DNA from: UMGS755 sp045652815
Lineage (GTDB): Bacteria; Bacillota; Clostridia; UBA1381; UBA9506
Assembly: GCA_045652815.1 (NCBI GenBank)
Contig: JAZOLH010000012.1
Span: 1-53,607, forward strand
Reading direction: 5' to 3'
DNA length: 53,607 nt
Shown: positions 7,241-16,035 of the stretch, one piece after another
Numbering within the stretch: the stretch's first letter is position 1
Layout: each line of letters starts with the position of its first letter
The notes under the pieces: model-generated
Told to the model about the DNA's origin: nothing
Databases searched by the model: none
What the model saw: only the letters and a program-made list of their open reading frames with translations
Program-made: the position numbers and the translations under genes

Positions 7241-8320
7241 ATGAATACAGGTAATGGCATTTTTATTATATTCGCATTTATTGTGGCTCTGATTATCGCC
7301 TATGCCTCCACACCGCTTGCAAAGCGTCTTGCTTTCCGTGTTGGTGCTGTGGATGTGCCCAAAGATAATCGCCGCATGCACTCTGAGCCTAAAGCACGCC
7401 TTGGCGGTCTTGCCATTTTCTATGGCTTTTTGGTTAGTGTTCTTTGCTTTGGCTACATCAAAATGCCCGGCGGCGGCTGGAACTGGGATTTAATCGGCAT
7501 TTTAGCCGGTGCGATTATCATCGTTACCTTAGGTATTTTTGATGACATCAAACCCCGCCCCGCTATCGTGAAATTCGCTATTCAGCTGGTTGCGGCGGCC
7601 ATTCCCGTTTTGCTCGGCGTTCGCGTGTTTGTTGTGAACAACCCCTTTACCGATACTTTGATGACCCTGCCTGTGTGGTTATCCATCGGCGGCAGTATCT
7701 TCTGGATTGCAGGCGTTACCAACGCAGTAAACCTGATTGACGGGCTGGACGGTCTGGCGGCAGGCGTTTCTTCTATCGCCGCTGTTGCCCTGCTCTCCAT
7801 CCTTTTGATTGAACATATCAGCTCTGTTACCCTGCTTGTTATGGCGGCGGCTTTGGCAGGCGCTTGTTTTGGCTTTTTGCCCTATAACTTTAACCCCGCT
7901 AAACTGTTTATGGGTGATACGGGCGCTACATTCTTAGGTTACATTTTAGCCTGTATTTCCATTCAGGGTCCCTTTAAAACCTATGTGGCATTCACTGTGC
8001 CTCTGTTGGTTTTAGGTCTCCCCATTTTTGATACGCTCTTTGCCATTATCAGACGACTGTTAAAGGGCCAATCCATTATGACGCCTGACCGCGGTCATCT
8101 CCACCACAAGTTGATTGACAAAGGCTATTCCCACCGCACAACGGTTATCATCTTATACGGTCTGTCAGCCATCCTTGCCATCAGCGCTATCGTGATGCTT
8201 TTAACTGACATTTCCCGTTCCCTGATTTTAATCGCATCGGTGATTTTGGTTGCTCTCTTTGCCCTGACGTTAGGTCGCAATAACGCAAATGAAGAAACCG
8301 AGAAAAAAGAAGATAAATAA
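7241..8320 (+). CDS. Undecaprenyl-phosphate glycosyl-1-phosphate transferase, WecA/TagO type
   Basis: A 359-residue polytopic enzyme of the MraY/WecA family. It moves a sugar-1-phosphate (usually GlcNAc-1-P) from a UDP-sugar to undecaprenyl phosphate, the first step of wall teichoic acid or other surface polysaccharides. Visible signatures are RRMHSEPKARLGGLAIF (residues about 44-60), the aspartate motif FDDIKPRP, NAVNLIDGLDGLAAG, KLFMGDTGATFLGY and the cytoplasmic DRGHLHHKL, which is typical of WecA/TagO rather than MraY. About ten to eleven membrane segments are present. The start choice is between ATG 7232 (AGGA too close) and ATG 7241 (AGGA ten bases away); I prefer 7241. It is a single-gene unit. 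Confidence 0.9.
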   Translation: MNTGNGIFIIFAFIVALIIAYASTPLAKRLAFRVGAVDVPKDNRRMHSEPKARLGGLAIFYGFLVSVLCFGYIKMPGGGWNWDLIGILAGAIIIVTLGIFDDIKPRPAIVKFAIQLVAAAIPVLLGVRVFVVNNPFTDTLMTLPVWLSIGGSIFWIAGVTNAVNLIDGLDGLAAGVSSIAAVALLSILLIEHISSVTLLVMAAALAGACFGFLPYNFNPAKLFMGDTGATFLGYILACISIQGPFKTYVAFTVPLLVLGLPIFDTLFAIIRRLLKGQSIMTPDRGHLHHKLIDKGYSHRTTVIILYGLSAILAISAIVMLLTDISRSLILIASVILVALFALTLGRNNANEETEKKEDK

Positions 8321-8330
8321 ATTACATAGA

Positions 8331-8366
8331 AAAAGAGCAGTTGCTTTTGCAACTGCTCTTTTTTAT
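8331..8366. terminator. Bidirectional terminator between the WecA/TagO-type gene and smpB
   Basis: A 12-bp perfect stem AAGAGCAGTTGC-TTTT-GCAACTGCTCTT with A-run before and T-run after. It ends both the rightward gene and the leftward smpB operon. Confidence 0.9.
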
Positions 8367-8812
8367 TGATTTCTTTCTTTGATAACTCGATCCATCTGTC
8401 TCTTCGCATCACGCTCTGCCATATCCGCTCTCTTATCATAAAGCTTCTTACCGCGGCAAAGACCAATCTGCACTTTCACCAAACTATCCTTTAAATAAAC
8501 GGACAGGGGAATCACGGAAAATCCCTTTTGCTTGACAGCACCATAGAGATAATTGATTTCCCGTTTGTGAAGCAACAGTCGTCTGTCACGAAGAGGGTCA
8601 CGGTTGAAAATGTTGCCCTGCTCATAGGGGCTTACGTGCATATTTTTAATGAATGCCTCACCACCGTGGAAGCTGACAAAACTATCTTTTAAGTTCATGG
8701 CGCCCTTACGGATGGATTTAACCTCCGTACCGCAAAGGGAGATGCCCGCTTCAAAAGTTTCCTCGATAAAATAATCGTGACGGGCTTTTCTGTTTTCCGC
8801 TAGGGTTTTCAC
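8363..8812 (-). CDS. smpB: SsrA-binding protein SmpB
   Basis: A 149-residue SmpB that binds tmRNA and brings it to stalled ribosomes for trans-translation. It is recognisable from AENRKARHDYFIEE at the start, GTEVKSIRKG, and the C-terminal KKLYDKR with the basic tail. The frame is open to a GTG at 8821, but that lies right on the SD (AAAGGA). GTG 8812, giving an MKTLAENRKARH start as in relatives, has it ten bases away. It is the last gene of the mutS operon. The tmRNA gene itself is not in the window. Confidence 0.93.
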   Translation of the reverse strand: MKTLAENRKARHDYFIEETFEAGISLCGTEVKSIRKGAMNLKDSFVSFHGGEAFIKNMHVSPYEQGNIFNRDPLRDRRLLLHKREINYLYGAVKQKGFSVIPLSVYLKDSLVKVQIGLCRGKKLYDKRADMAERDAKRQMDRVIKERNQ

Positions 8813-8842
8813 GGCATTCACTTCCTTTCTGCCAATACTTTC

Positions 8843-11446
8843 TTACTGTTTTGCTTTTTTCTGCAGTTCAAATAAAATGTTCATGGCTTCAATGGGGGTC
8901 AGGGTGGTCACGTCAAGGCGTTCCAGTTCTGCCACGATTTCCGAGCCACGCAAATCGCCGATACCCATCTGCGCATCCATTTCAACGGGTGCGGTGGCAG
9001 GCACCGTAGCGCTTCTGCCCTCTTTGGATTCAATCTCGGCTAAAACTTCTTTGGCGCGGGTAATCACCTGCTTGGGCAGACCGGCGAGAGCCGCAACTTC
9101 AATACCATAACTGTCATCGGCCCCACCACGAACAATGCGGCGGAGGAATGTTACACTATCTCCACGCTTTTTGCAGGCGATGGAATAGTTTTTCACGCCG
9201 CCTATCTGATCTTCTAAGGCGGTCATTTCGTGGTAATGGGTTGCAAACAGGGCTTTGGCACCCAGTTTTTTGGGATTCGCTATGTATTCTGCCACGCTCC
9301 AGGCGATGGAAAGGCCATCGAAAGTAGAAGTACCTCGACCGATTTCATCCAGAAGGAGCAAACTCTTGCTTGTGGCATTTTTCAAAATGTCAGACAGTTC
9401 TGTCATTTCCACCATAAAAGTAGATTTACCGGCGGATAAATCATCCGATGCACCGATACGGGTGAAGATTTTATCGCAGATGCCGATGGTGGCAGAAGAT
9501 GCGGGTACAAAGGAGCCCATCTGCGCCATAATCACAATCAGCGCCACCTGACGCATATAGGTGGATTTACCTGCCATATTGGGACCTGTAACGATTAAGA
9601 ACCGTTCATCCTTGCAGTTTAAGTTTGCATCATTCGGCACAAACAGTTCGTCTTTCAGCATTTTTTCAACCACGGGATGGCGACCGTCTGTAATGGAAAT
9701 GGTGTCAGACACGTCCACCGTGGGCATTACGTAATTATTCTTAACTGCTACTTCTGCAAAAGAGCAAAGCACATCGGCAAGGGCCACGCTTGTGGCTGTT
9801 TGTTGCACGCGTTCCACTTCTTTGGCAACAGCGTCTCGCACATCGCAGAACAGTTTATATTCTCGCTGGCGCAGGCGCTCTTCTGCACCCAGCAGTTTAT
9901 CTTCCAGCGCTTTTAAATCCGCGTTGATATAACGCTCGTTGTTAGCCAGCGTCTGCTTGCGGATATAGTCCTCAGGCACATCGCCCTGAAAAGACTTGGG
10001 TACGTCAATATAATAACCGAATACACGGTTATAACCGATTTTTAAGGTCTTGATGCCTGTTCTTTCCCGCTCGGTTTCTTCCATACGGGTCACCGCCTGA
10101 TGACCGTTTTCCTTCAGTTCGGTATCCGCATCCACCAGTTCATCAAAACCGGGTTTAATGATGCCACCTTCTCGTTGCAGATTGGGGGCATCGTCGCGGA
10201 TGGCGGCTTCGAGTAAGTCCAGCACATCGCCTAAAGTATCAAGGTTTTGGCACAACTCTTCCATCAAAGGCGTTTCCAGGCGGGCAAGGAGCAGTTCCAC
10301 TTCAGGCAATACCAAAAGGGAACGCTTTAAGGCAATCAGTTCGCGGGGGGTTGCGCTTTTGCAAACGATGCGACCGATTAAGCGCTCTAAATCCTGAATT
10401 TCAGACAGGGCGCCCATTAAATCCTGACGGAGTTCCGCATGTTTTACCAAAGTTTCAACCGCCATCAAGCGTTTTTGAATCTTGGTGCAACTGGTTAAGG
10501 GTTTTTCTAAGAAACTTTTCATCATACGTCCGCCCATTGCGGTTTTGGTTTTATCCAAAACCCAAAGGAGCGAGCCCTTTTTGTTGCCAAGGCGCATAGA
10601 GGATGTGAGCTCTAAATTATGACGGGAGTTTGCATCCAGTTCCATATAGGTTTCCGCCGCATAATGACGAATGTGACGGATATGGGTTAAAAAGGTTTTC
10701 TGTGTGGCGGTTAAATAGTCAATCAAAAGACCTAACGTGTTCACCACGTGACCTTCTTCGGGCAGGGAAAGGTCTGCCAAAGATTCCACGCCGAACTGTT
10801 TTAAAATCAGTTCACGGGAGTGCTCCCATTCGGGCTCAACCTTGGCCCTATCCACGCGGGCGTGGAAACGGAGGGCAATTTCTTCCCTGAGTTCTTCTAT
10901 GGCATACACGCCGGCGGAGAAAATCATTTCCGCAGGGTTATAGCGTGCCAGTTCATCTAAAAGTTTTTTCCAGGAAGGCAGGGTGACCAAGAACAGTTCA
11001 CCTGTACTGATATCGGCAAAAGCCACACCATAAGCGCCGCTTTCCATATAAGCGGCACAGAGGAAGTTATTGCTTTTTTCTTCTAACTGATTTAAATCCG
11101 TAATGGTACCGGGGGTTACCACCCGCACAACTTCGCGGGGCAGAACGCCGCTGACTTCACCGGGCAGAGCCATCTGTTCGCAAATGGCAACTTTATAGCC
11201 CTTGGCGGTTAATCTGCCGATGTAAATATCCGCCGCGTGATAGGGCACGCCGCACATAGGATTGTTTTCCACGTCGGGTTTACCCTGCTCGTTCTTTGAG
11301 CGACTGGTCAGCGCCAAATCCAGTTCTTCTGCCGCGATGCGGGCATCTGCATCAAACATTTCGTAAAAGTCGCCCATACGGAAGAACAAAATGGCATCGG
11401 TATATTCTTTTTTCAGTTCAAAAAACCGTTCCATTGCCGGCGTCAT
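8843..11446 (-). CDS. mutS: DNA mismatch repair protein MutS
   Basis: An 867-residue full-length MutS. It recognises mismatches and small loops and signals to MutL. The mismatch-reading Phe-X-Glu motif is F27-Y28-E29 (GDFYEMF). The clamp/lever domains lie in the middle. The ATPase domain near residue 610 has Walker A TGPNMAGKST and LLLDEIGRGTSTFDGLS (Walker B plus signature), followed by FATHYHE. GAGGGGG precedes the ATG. It is encoded between a ylbF-like gene and smpB; mutL, often directly downstream in clostridia, is absent here. Confidence 0.97.
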   Translation of the reverse strand: MTPAMERFFELKKEYTDAILFFRMGDFYEMFDADARIAAEELDLALTSRSKNEQGKPDVENNPMCGVPYHAADIYIGRLTAKGYKVAICEQMALPGEVSGVLPREVVRVVTPGTITDLNQLEEKSNNFLCAAYMESGAYGVAFADISTGELFLVTLPSWKKLLDELARYNPAEMIFSAGVYAIEELREEIALRFHARVDRAKVEPEWEHSRELILKQFGVESLADLSLPEEGHVVNTLGLLIDYLTATQKTFLTHIRHIRHYAAETYMELDANSRHNLELTSSMRLGNKKGSLLWVLDKTKTAMGGRMMKSFLEKPLTSCTKIQKRLMAVETLVKHAELRQDLMGALSEIQDLERLIGRIVCKSATPRELIALKRSLLVLPEVELLLARLETPLMEELCQNLDTLGDVLDLLEAAIRDDAPNLQREGGIIKPGFDELVDADTELKENGHQAVTRMEETERERTGIKTLKIGYNRVFGYYIDVPKSFQGDVPEDYIRKQTLANNERYINADLKALEDKLLGAEERLRQREYKLFCDVRDAVAKEVERVQQTATSVALADVLCSFAEVAVKNNYVMPTVDVSDTISITDGRHPVVEKMLKDELFVPNDANLNCKDERFLIVTGPNMAGKSTYMRQVALIVIMAQMGSFVPASSATIGICDKIFTRIGASDDLSAGKSTFMVEMTELSDILKNATSKSLLLLDEIGRGTSTFDGLSIAWSVAEYIANPKKLGAKALFATHYHEMTALEDQIGGVKNYSIACKKRGDSVTFLRRIVRGGADDSYGIEVAALAGLPKQVITRAKEVLAEIESKEGRSATVPATAPVEMDAQMGIGDLRGSEIVAELERLDVTTLTPIEAMNILFELQKKAKQ

Positions 11447-11480
11447 AGTTTCGCCCCCTCGTTTTTGTTATAACTTCTCT

Positions 11481-11873
11481 TTAGTGGCAACCGCTGCAAC
11501 CGGAGCAGTTACCGCTACATCCGCCCGCTTCTTCTTCGCCGCGGATGTGGTAAGACAGGATTTCATTAACGCTTGAAATCACTTTGTTAAATGCAGACTG
11601 TGCTTCTAAATATGCCTTAGCAGTTGCATTAGCGGTCAGTTCTACCATAATTTCGTTCATTTTTTCTCTGAAAGTGTTCAGTTTTTCAGGGGTCATACCG
11701 CCAGAACGCATTTCTTCAGACAGAGCGCGGCTCTTTTCTTCATAGGTGGCAACGGCTTTCTGCGCTTCTTCATCGCTATAAAATGCCGCTTCCATTTCCT
11801 GATATGCTAAGAGCGCTTCGGACTTTGCCAGAAGTTCTCCCAGTTCGTGTGCTTTTTTTAAGATGTCTTCCAT
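11481..11873 (-). CDS. YlbF/YmcA family protein with Cys-rich C-terminus
   Basis: A 130-residue, mostly helical protein of the YlbF/YmcA (Com_YlbF) family: DILKKAHELGELLAKSE, then EAQKAVATYEEKS and later helices. In B. subtilis, YlbF, YmcA and YaaT form a complex that carries Fe-S clusters and tunes RNase Y activity, competence and sporulation. This protein ends in GGCSGNCSGCSGCH, four cysteines in the last thirteen residues plus a terminal His, which looks like a metal or Fe-S ligand tail. It lies just after miaB, the same pairing as ymcB-ymcA in Bacillus. GGAGG is eight bases upstream of the ATG. Confidence 0.85.
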   Translation of the reverse strand: MEDILKKAHELGELLAKSEALLAYQEMEAAFYSDEEAQKAVATYEEKSRALSEEMRSGGMTPEKLNTFREKMNEIMVELTANATAKAYLEAQSAFNKVISSVNEILSYHIRGEEEAGGCSGNCSGCSGCH

Positions 11874-11888
11874 TTTCGTATCCTCCGT

Positions 11889-13292
11889 TTACTTAACAAG
11901 TTTTCCCGCCAAGGACCAGGTGTTGGTTTTATCCACGGTGAGCGTTACATAATCGCCCACTTTTATACCCTCTTCCTTGGGGAAATTGATAATTTTATTG
12001 CCCGGGGTGCGACCTGTGAGCATAGCGCTGTCGGTTTTGCTTTCGCCCTCTACCAGCACCTCATAGGTCTTGCCCATACAGGCATCATTGATTTCTCTTG
12101 AAATGCGGTTTTGCACCTCTAAAAGTCGGTCAAACCGCTTATGTTTTTCCTCGTCTGTCACCTTATCGTCCATTTCCGCCGCAGGTGTGCCGCTTCGTTT
12201 GGAATAGATAAAGGAGAACACGCTGTCAAATCGCACCGCTTCTAAAACGTGGAGGGTTTCGCAAAAATCCTCTTCCGTTTCGTTAGGAAAGCCCACGATG
12301 ATGTCAGTTGTCAGCGTTACATCGGGGATTGCCTCTTTGACCCGCGCAATCAATTCTAAATACTGGGCCTGTGTGTAGCGGCGGTTCATTTCTTTTAAAA
12401 TCCTGTCACTACCCGCCTGAAAAGGCAGATGCAGTTGCGGCATCACCTTGTCACATTCTGCCATAGCGCCAATCAGCGCAGGGCTCATATCTTTGGGGTG
12501 AGATGTCATAAAGCGAATGCGCTTTAGACCCTCTATTTCATTCACCTTGCGGAGCAATCCCGCAAAGTCAAGACCAAGATCTAAATCCTTGCCATAGGCG
12601 TTAACATTCTGACCCAAAAGGGTAATTTCCGTTACGCCATCTGCCACCAGCGAGCGGATTTCTTCTAAAATCTTTTCGGGCATTCGGCTACGCTCGCGGC
12701 CGCGCACATAGGGTACAATACAGTATGTACAGAAATTGTTGCAACCATACATAACAGAAACCCAAGCCTTCGGGTCGCCTTTTCGATAGGTGGGAACACC
12801 TTCTGCAATCACGCCTTCAGAATCCGTAATATCAATAACGCGTTTTTGCTCCATCAGAGTTTCATATAAAAACTGCGGCAGACGGTGCACCACGTGAGTA
12901 CCGAACACCAAAGATACGTGACGATATTTCTTTTTGATGGCTTCTGCCATATGCGCTTGCTGCATCATACAGCCGCAAATGCCGATAACAAGGTCTGGGC
13001 GGCGGCGCTTTTCGTGAGACAGCGCACCCACATTACCCAGCACTCTCTGCTCTGCCCCTTCACGAACAGCGCAGGTGTTATATAAAATCAAATCGGCTTC
13101 ACTAACCTCTTCGGTAAAGCCATAGCCCATCTGAGCCAGCATCCCGCGGATGCGCTCGGAATCGTTTTCATTTTGCTGGCAACCGTAGGTAATCACCAGC
13201 GCTTTGGGGGTTTTATCAGTAAAAAGCCTTGCAACACGGGCAGAATAATCCGCCATTTGCAAAAGTTCTTCTTTTGAAACGGTTTTGCTCAT
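11889..13292 (-). CDS. miaB: tRNA-2-methylthio-N6-dimethylallyladenosine synthase MiaB
   Basis: A 467-residue radical-SAM methylthiotransferase that adds the 2-methylthio group to i6A37 of tRNAs reading UNN codons. Domains in order: UPF0004 N-terminal domain with three cysteines for the auxiliary cluster (TYGCQQNEND, NTCAVRE, GICGCMMQ), the radical SAM core with CNNFCTYC (CxxxCxxC), and a TRAM domain at the C-terminus. The start is ATG 13292 with AAAGGAG eight bases upstream; the TTG at 13298 is too close to the SD. It lies between hisC and the ylbF-like gene in a minus-strand operon. Confidence 0.96.
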   Translation of the reverse strand: MSKTVSKEELLQMADYSARVARLFTDKTPKALVITYGCQQNENDSERIRGMLAQMGYGFTEEVSEADLILYNTCAVREGAEQRVLGNVGALSHEKRRRPDLVIGICGCMMQQAHMAEAIKKKYRHVSLVFGTHVVHRLPQFLYETLMEQKRVIDITDSEGVIAEGVPTYRKGDPKAWVSVMYGCNNFCTYCIVPYVRGRERSRMPEKILEEIRSLVADGVTEITLLGQNVNAYGKDLDLGLDFAGLLRKVNEIEGLKRIRFMTSHPKDMSPALIGAMAECDKVMPQLHLPFQAGSDRILKEMNRRYTQAQYLELIARVKEAIPDVTLTTDIIVGFPNETEEDFCETLHVLEAVRFDSVFSFIYSKRSGTPAAEMDDKVTDEEKHKRFDRLLEVQNRISREINDACMGKTYEVLVEGESKTDSAMLTGRTPGNKIINFPKEEGIKVGDYVTLTVDKTNTWSLAGKLVK

Positions 13293-13310
13293 TTGCAAAG
13301 CTCCTTTCGC

Positions 13311-14408
13311 TTAGATTTCTTTTAAAACCTCTGCCAAGGCCACGCAAAAACCTTCGCATTCTTCCTTTGTGCCGATGGTCACACGCAAATAACCGGGCAG
13401 ACCCAGCACGTGACCGCCTTTGACAATATAGCCTCTTTCAAGCAGTTTTTCAAACACGCATTTAGCATCGCGACCTGTATCAACTGCGATAAAGTTTGTG
13501 GCACTGTCTAAATAAGAAAGCCCCATTTCGGTAAATTTCTGCTCCAAAAAGGCCTTGTTTGCCGCATTTTCAGATAATGAGCGGCTGACAAAGTCGCTAT
13601 CCTCCAGTGCCGCCATCGCCGCCGCCTGTGCAGGTGCACAAACGTTAAAGGGCGGGCGCACTTTTTCCATCTCGGCGATTAAGGTTGCGGGCGCAATGCC
13701 ATAGCCAATGCGCAGACCCGCAAGACCATAAATTTTGGAGAAGGTGCGGAGAATTAAAACATTATCCCGTTCGCCCAGCAGCGCCAGACTATCAGGATAG
13801 TCTTCTCTGCCCTCTGCATATTCAAAATAGGCTTCGTCAATAACAATCAGGCAATCATCGGGTACTTTGGCAAGGAGAGCGCGTTGCTCTTTTTCTGTGT
13901 ACATGCCGCCTGTGGGATTGTTGGGGTTACACAGCCAAAGAATGCGGGTGTTTTCCGTCAGGGCTTCTCCCAGTTTTTCAGGGGAAACCGCGCCATTTTC
14001 AGAAAGATCCACTTTCTTCACCACGCCGCCCGAGGCAAGTACGTTCAGCTCATAAAGGGAAAAAGAAGGATGGGGCATTAGGCACTCGTCCCCTTCTTCT
14101 AAAAAGGTTTTGCAAACAAGTTCAATGAGCCCATCACTGCCCGTGCCGAAAATTAAATTTTCGGGCAGAACGCCTAGATGCTTGGCAAGTTTTACGCGCA
14201 AGGAGTAGGCATCGGGGTCGGGATAGAGAAAAACATTGTCTGCCGCCTCTTTCACTGCCGCACGGGCAGAGGCAGGCGCACCCAAGGGGTTTTCGTTGGA
14301 TGCAAGTTTGACTACCTTTTCAAGTCCGAACTTTCTTTTAATTTCATCAATAGGTCTGCCGGGGGCATATGCAGTCACATCGGCAAGACTCTGTTTTGCA
14401 CGAATCAT
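13311..14408 (-). CDS. hisC: Histidinol-phosphate aminotransferase HisC
   Basis: A 365-residue fold-type I PLP aminotransferase. It converts imidazole-acetol phosphate and glutamate to histidinol phosphate in histidine synthesis. Family members may also handle aromatic amino acids. Visible: KLASNENPLG at the substrate loop, CNPNNPTGG, DEAYFEYA, and RTFSKIYGLAGLRIGYG, in which K is the PLP lysine. The ATG at 14408 with GGGAG eight bases upstream is preferred over the GTG at 14423. No other his gene is nearby, so the assignment to histidine rather than Phe/Tyr synthesis is by family only. Confidence 0.9.
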   Translation of the reverse strand: MIRAKQSLADVTAYAPGRPIDEIKRKFGLEKVVKLASNENPLGAPASARAAVKEAADNVFLYPDPDAYSLRVKLAKHLGVLPENLIFGTGSDGLIELVCKTFLEEGDECLMPHPSFSLYELNVLASGGVVKKVDLSENGAVSPEKLGEALTENTRILWLCNPNNPTGGMYTEKEQRALLAKVPDDCLIVIDEAYFEYAEGREDYPDSLALLGERDNVLILRTFSKIYGLAGLRIGYGIAPATLIAEMEKVRPPFNVCAPAQAAAMAALEDSDFVSRSLSENAANKAFLEQKFTEMGLSYLDSATNFIAVDTGRDAKCVFEKLLERGYIVKGGHVLGLPGYLRVTIGTKEECEGFCVALAEVLKEI

Positions 14409-14426
14409 CAAATCGTCTCCCACCTC

Positions 14427-14933
14427 TTACAGAGCGGCAACTTCCGCCTGCAGAGCCTGATCTTTTGCGGCAACTTCTGCCGCCATATCGTCTTTATACT
14501 GTTTTAACAGGGGCACAATCTGTTCATATTTCAGCGCCAGAATCTGTGCCGCTAAAATACCTGCATTTTCAGCACCGTCAACCGCTACGGTTGCAACGGG
14601 AATGCCCTTGGGCATCTGCACCATAGACAGAAGAGAATCAAGACCATCCAGAGTAGAAGATTTCATGGGAATACCAATCACAGGCAGGGTGGTAAATGCA
14701 GCAAGTACGCCGCCTAAATGTGCCGCTTTGCCGGCTGCTGCGATGATAATATCAACGCCATTCTGCTCTGCTTCTTTAGCATAAGTTGCGGCGGTTTCAG
14801 GTGTTCTGTGAGCGGAAATCACGCGCACATCAGCCTCAATACCAAACTTTTTCAGCATCACAATACATTTTTTAACAACGGGGAAATCAGAATCGCTGCC
14901 CATAATCACAGCGGCTTTAGGAAATTTACTCAT
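14427..14933 (-). CDS. purE: N5-carboxyaminoimidazole ribonucleotide mutase PurE
   Basis: A 168-residue class I or II PurE. It makes 4-carboxy-AIR in purine synthesis. Signatures are IMGSDSDFPVVKK (phosphate-binding SDSD), VISAHRTPE, AAAGKAAHLGGVLA and PVATVAVDGAENAG. The C-terminal helix is longer than in E. coli. The ATG at 14933 has AAAGGA nine bases upstream. The usual neighbours (purK, purC, purF) are absent. It sits between an AEC transporter and hisC, so here it is uncoupled from the pur cluster. Confidence 0.94.
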   Translation of the reverse strand: MSKFPKAAVIMGSDSDFPVVKKCIVMLKKFGIEADVRVISAHRTPETAATYAKEAEQNGVDIIIAAAGKAAHLGGVLAAFTTLPVIGIPMKSSTLDGLDSLLSMVQMPKGIPVATVAVDGAENAGILAAQILALKYEQIVPLLKQYKDDMAAEVAAKDQALQAEVAAL

Positions 14934-14967
14934 CACAATCAATCCTTTCTCTATTTAAAATCAAATA

Positions 14968-15903
14968 TTAACCAAGTTGTGAAATCAGCCAAGTCACCGC
15001 AGGAAGCGTTAACAAGCTTAAAACTGTCGTCATAAAAATACCTTCGGTGGCATAGATGGGATCCGCACCCATATCGGATGCGAACACCCCAAGACTTGTC
15101 TGCGCAGGCATTGCCATTTCGATAATCATAACCGCAAGCACCATCGCATCCATACCCCATTTAGCCAGCAGAATCGCCGCCAAAGCGGGAACAACAATCA
15201 TCTTGAGCAGGATAACAAGGTACAGCCCAAAGCGTTTATAAATATTTCTAAAATCAATCTCTGCCAGCGCCATACCCACGAAAATCATGGCAAGGCTTGT
15301 GGTCATATTACCCACGGTGGACAGGGTTGAATGCAAAGTCTCCGGCAGGCGAATGCCGAAAACCAGCATAAATAGACCAACCACAAAGGCAATGGCAACG
15401 GGGTTTACCAGTTTTTTAAGGGATTCGTAGATGGTGCCGCCTGATGAACGGGCCATGGTGAACATACCCAGAGAATAAAAAACCAGATCGTGTGCCAAAC
15501 AGAAAATAACAGCATAGAAAAGGCCATCTTGTCCGTAAAGAGCGGTAATCAGCGGATAGCCGATGAAGCCGGCGTTACCGAAACTCATCAGCACGGTATG
15601 TACACTGCGGACTTTCTCGGGCATACGGAGCATTTTGCCCGTTGACTGCCCCAAAACATACAAAAGCAGAATTAAAACCACTTCTGCCGCCACCATCAAA
15701 AGTGCATTTTTCAGCATCGATGGATTTAAGGTTCTGGAAGACAGCGTTGTCAGCACCAAAAGGGGCATTGTAAATCGTAGCACAACCCTTGAGATGCTAT
15801 CTTTAAGACTCGGCTCCATATATTTCGTTTTTGCGCTCAAAAACCCTATCAGCATCACGATTGCCATCTGCAAAAGTTGCTTGATAATCACGGTAACTTC
15901 CAT
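14968..15903 (-). CDS. AEC (auxin efflux carrier) family transporter, copy 2
   Basis: A 311-residue membrane protein with about ten hydrophobic segments. It belongs to the AEC/PIN-like family, which in bacteria carries malate, other organic acids or amino acids. Family traits are the N-terminal bundle MLIGFLSAKTKYM, SFGNAGFIGYPLI (residues about 107-119) and the C-terminal MAMPAQTSLGVFASDMGAD. It is closely similar in layout to the neighbouring copy (both have VGNMTTSLAMIFVGMALA-type strings), suggesting tandem duplication. It has GAGG eight bases before ATG and a promoter upstream. The substrate is unknown. Confidence 0.85.
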   Translation of the reverse strand: MEVTVIIKQLLQMAIVMLIGFLSAKTKYMEPSLKDSISRVVLRFTMPLLVLTTLSSRTLNPSMLKNALLMVAAEVVLILLLYVLGQSTGKMLRMPEKVRSVHTVLMSFGNAGFIGYPLITALYGQDGLFYAVIFCLAHDLVFYSLGMFTMARSSGGTIYESLKKLVNPVAIAFVVGLFMLVFGIRLPETLHSTLSTVGNMTTSLAMIFVGMALAEIDFRNIYKRFGLYLVILLKMIVVPALAAILLAKWGMDAMVLAVMIIEMAMPAQTSLGVFASDMGADPIYATEGIFMTTVLSLLTLPAVTWLISQLG

Positions 15904-15954
15904 TTTTACAGCCTCTTTTTTCTCAATTGTTTTCTTTTTAGCCTTAACTTTATT

Positions 15955-15983
15955 ATTTTATCATAGAAAGCCGAAAAAAACAA
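15955..15983 (-). promoter_or_regulatory. Promoter candidate of the AEC copy 2 / purE / hisC / miaB / mutS unit
   Basis: Minus strand: TTGTTT (15983-15978), 17-bp spacer, TAAAAT (15960-15955). Confidence 0.45.
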
Positions 15984-16009
15984 CGGGTTTTGCGAAAATT
16001 AAATGAAAA

Positions 16010-16034
16010 AAAGACCGCTTTTAGCGGTCTTTTC
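16010..16034. terminator. Terminator between the two AEC genes
   Basis: AAGACCGCT/AGCGGTCTT stem with A-run on the left and T-run on the right. It lies at the end of AEC copy 1, so copy 2 needs its own promoter. Confidence 0.75.
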
Positions 16035-16035
16035 A

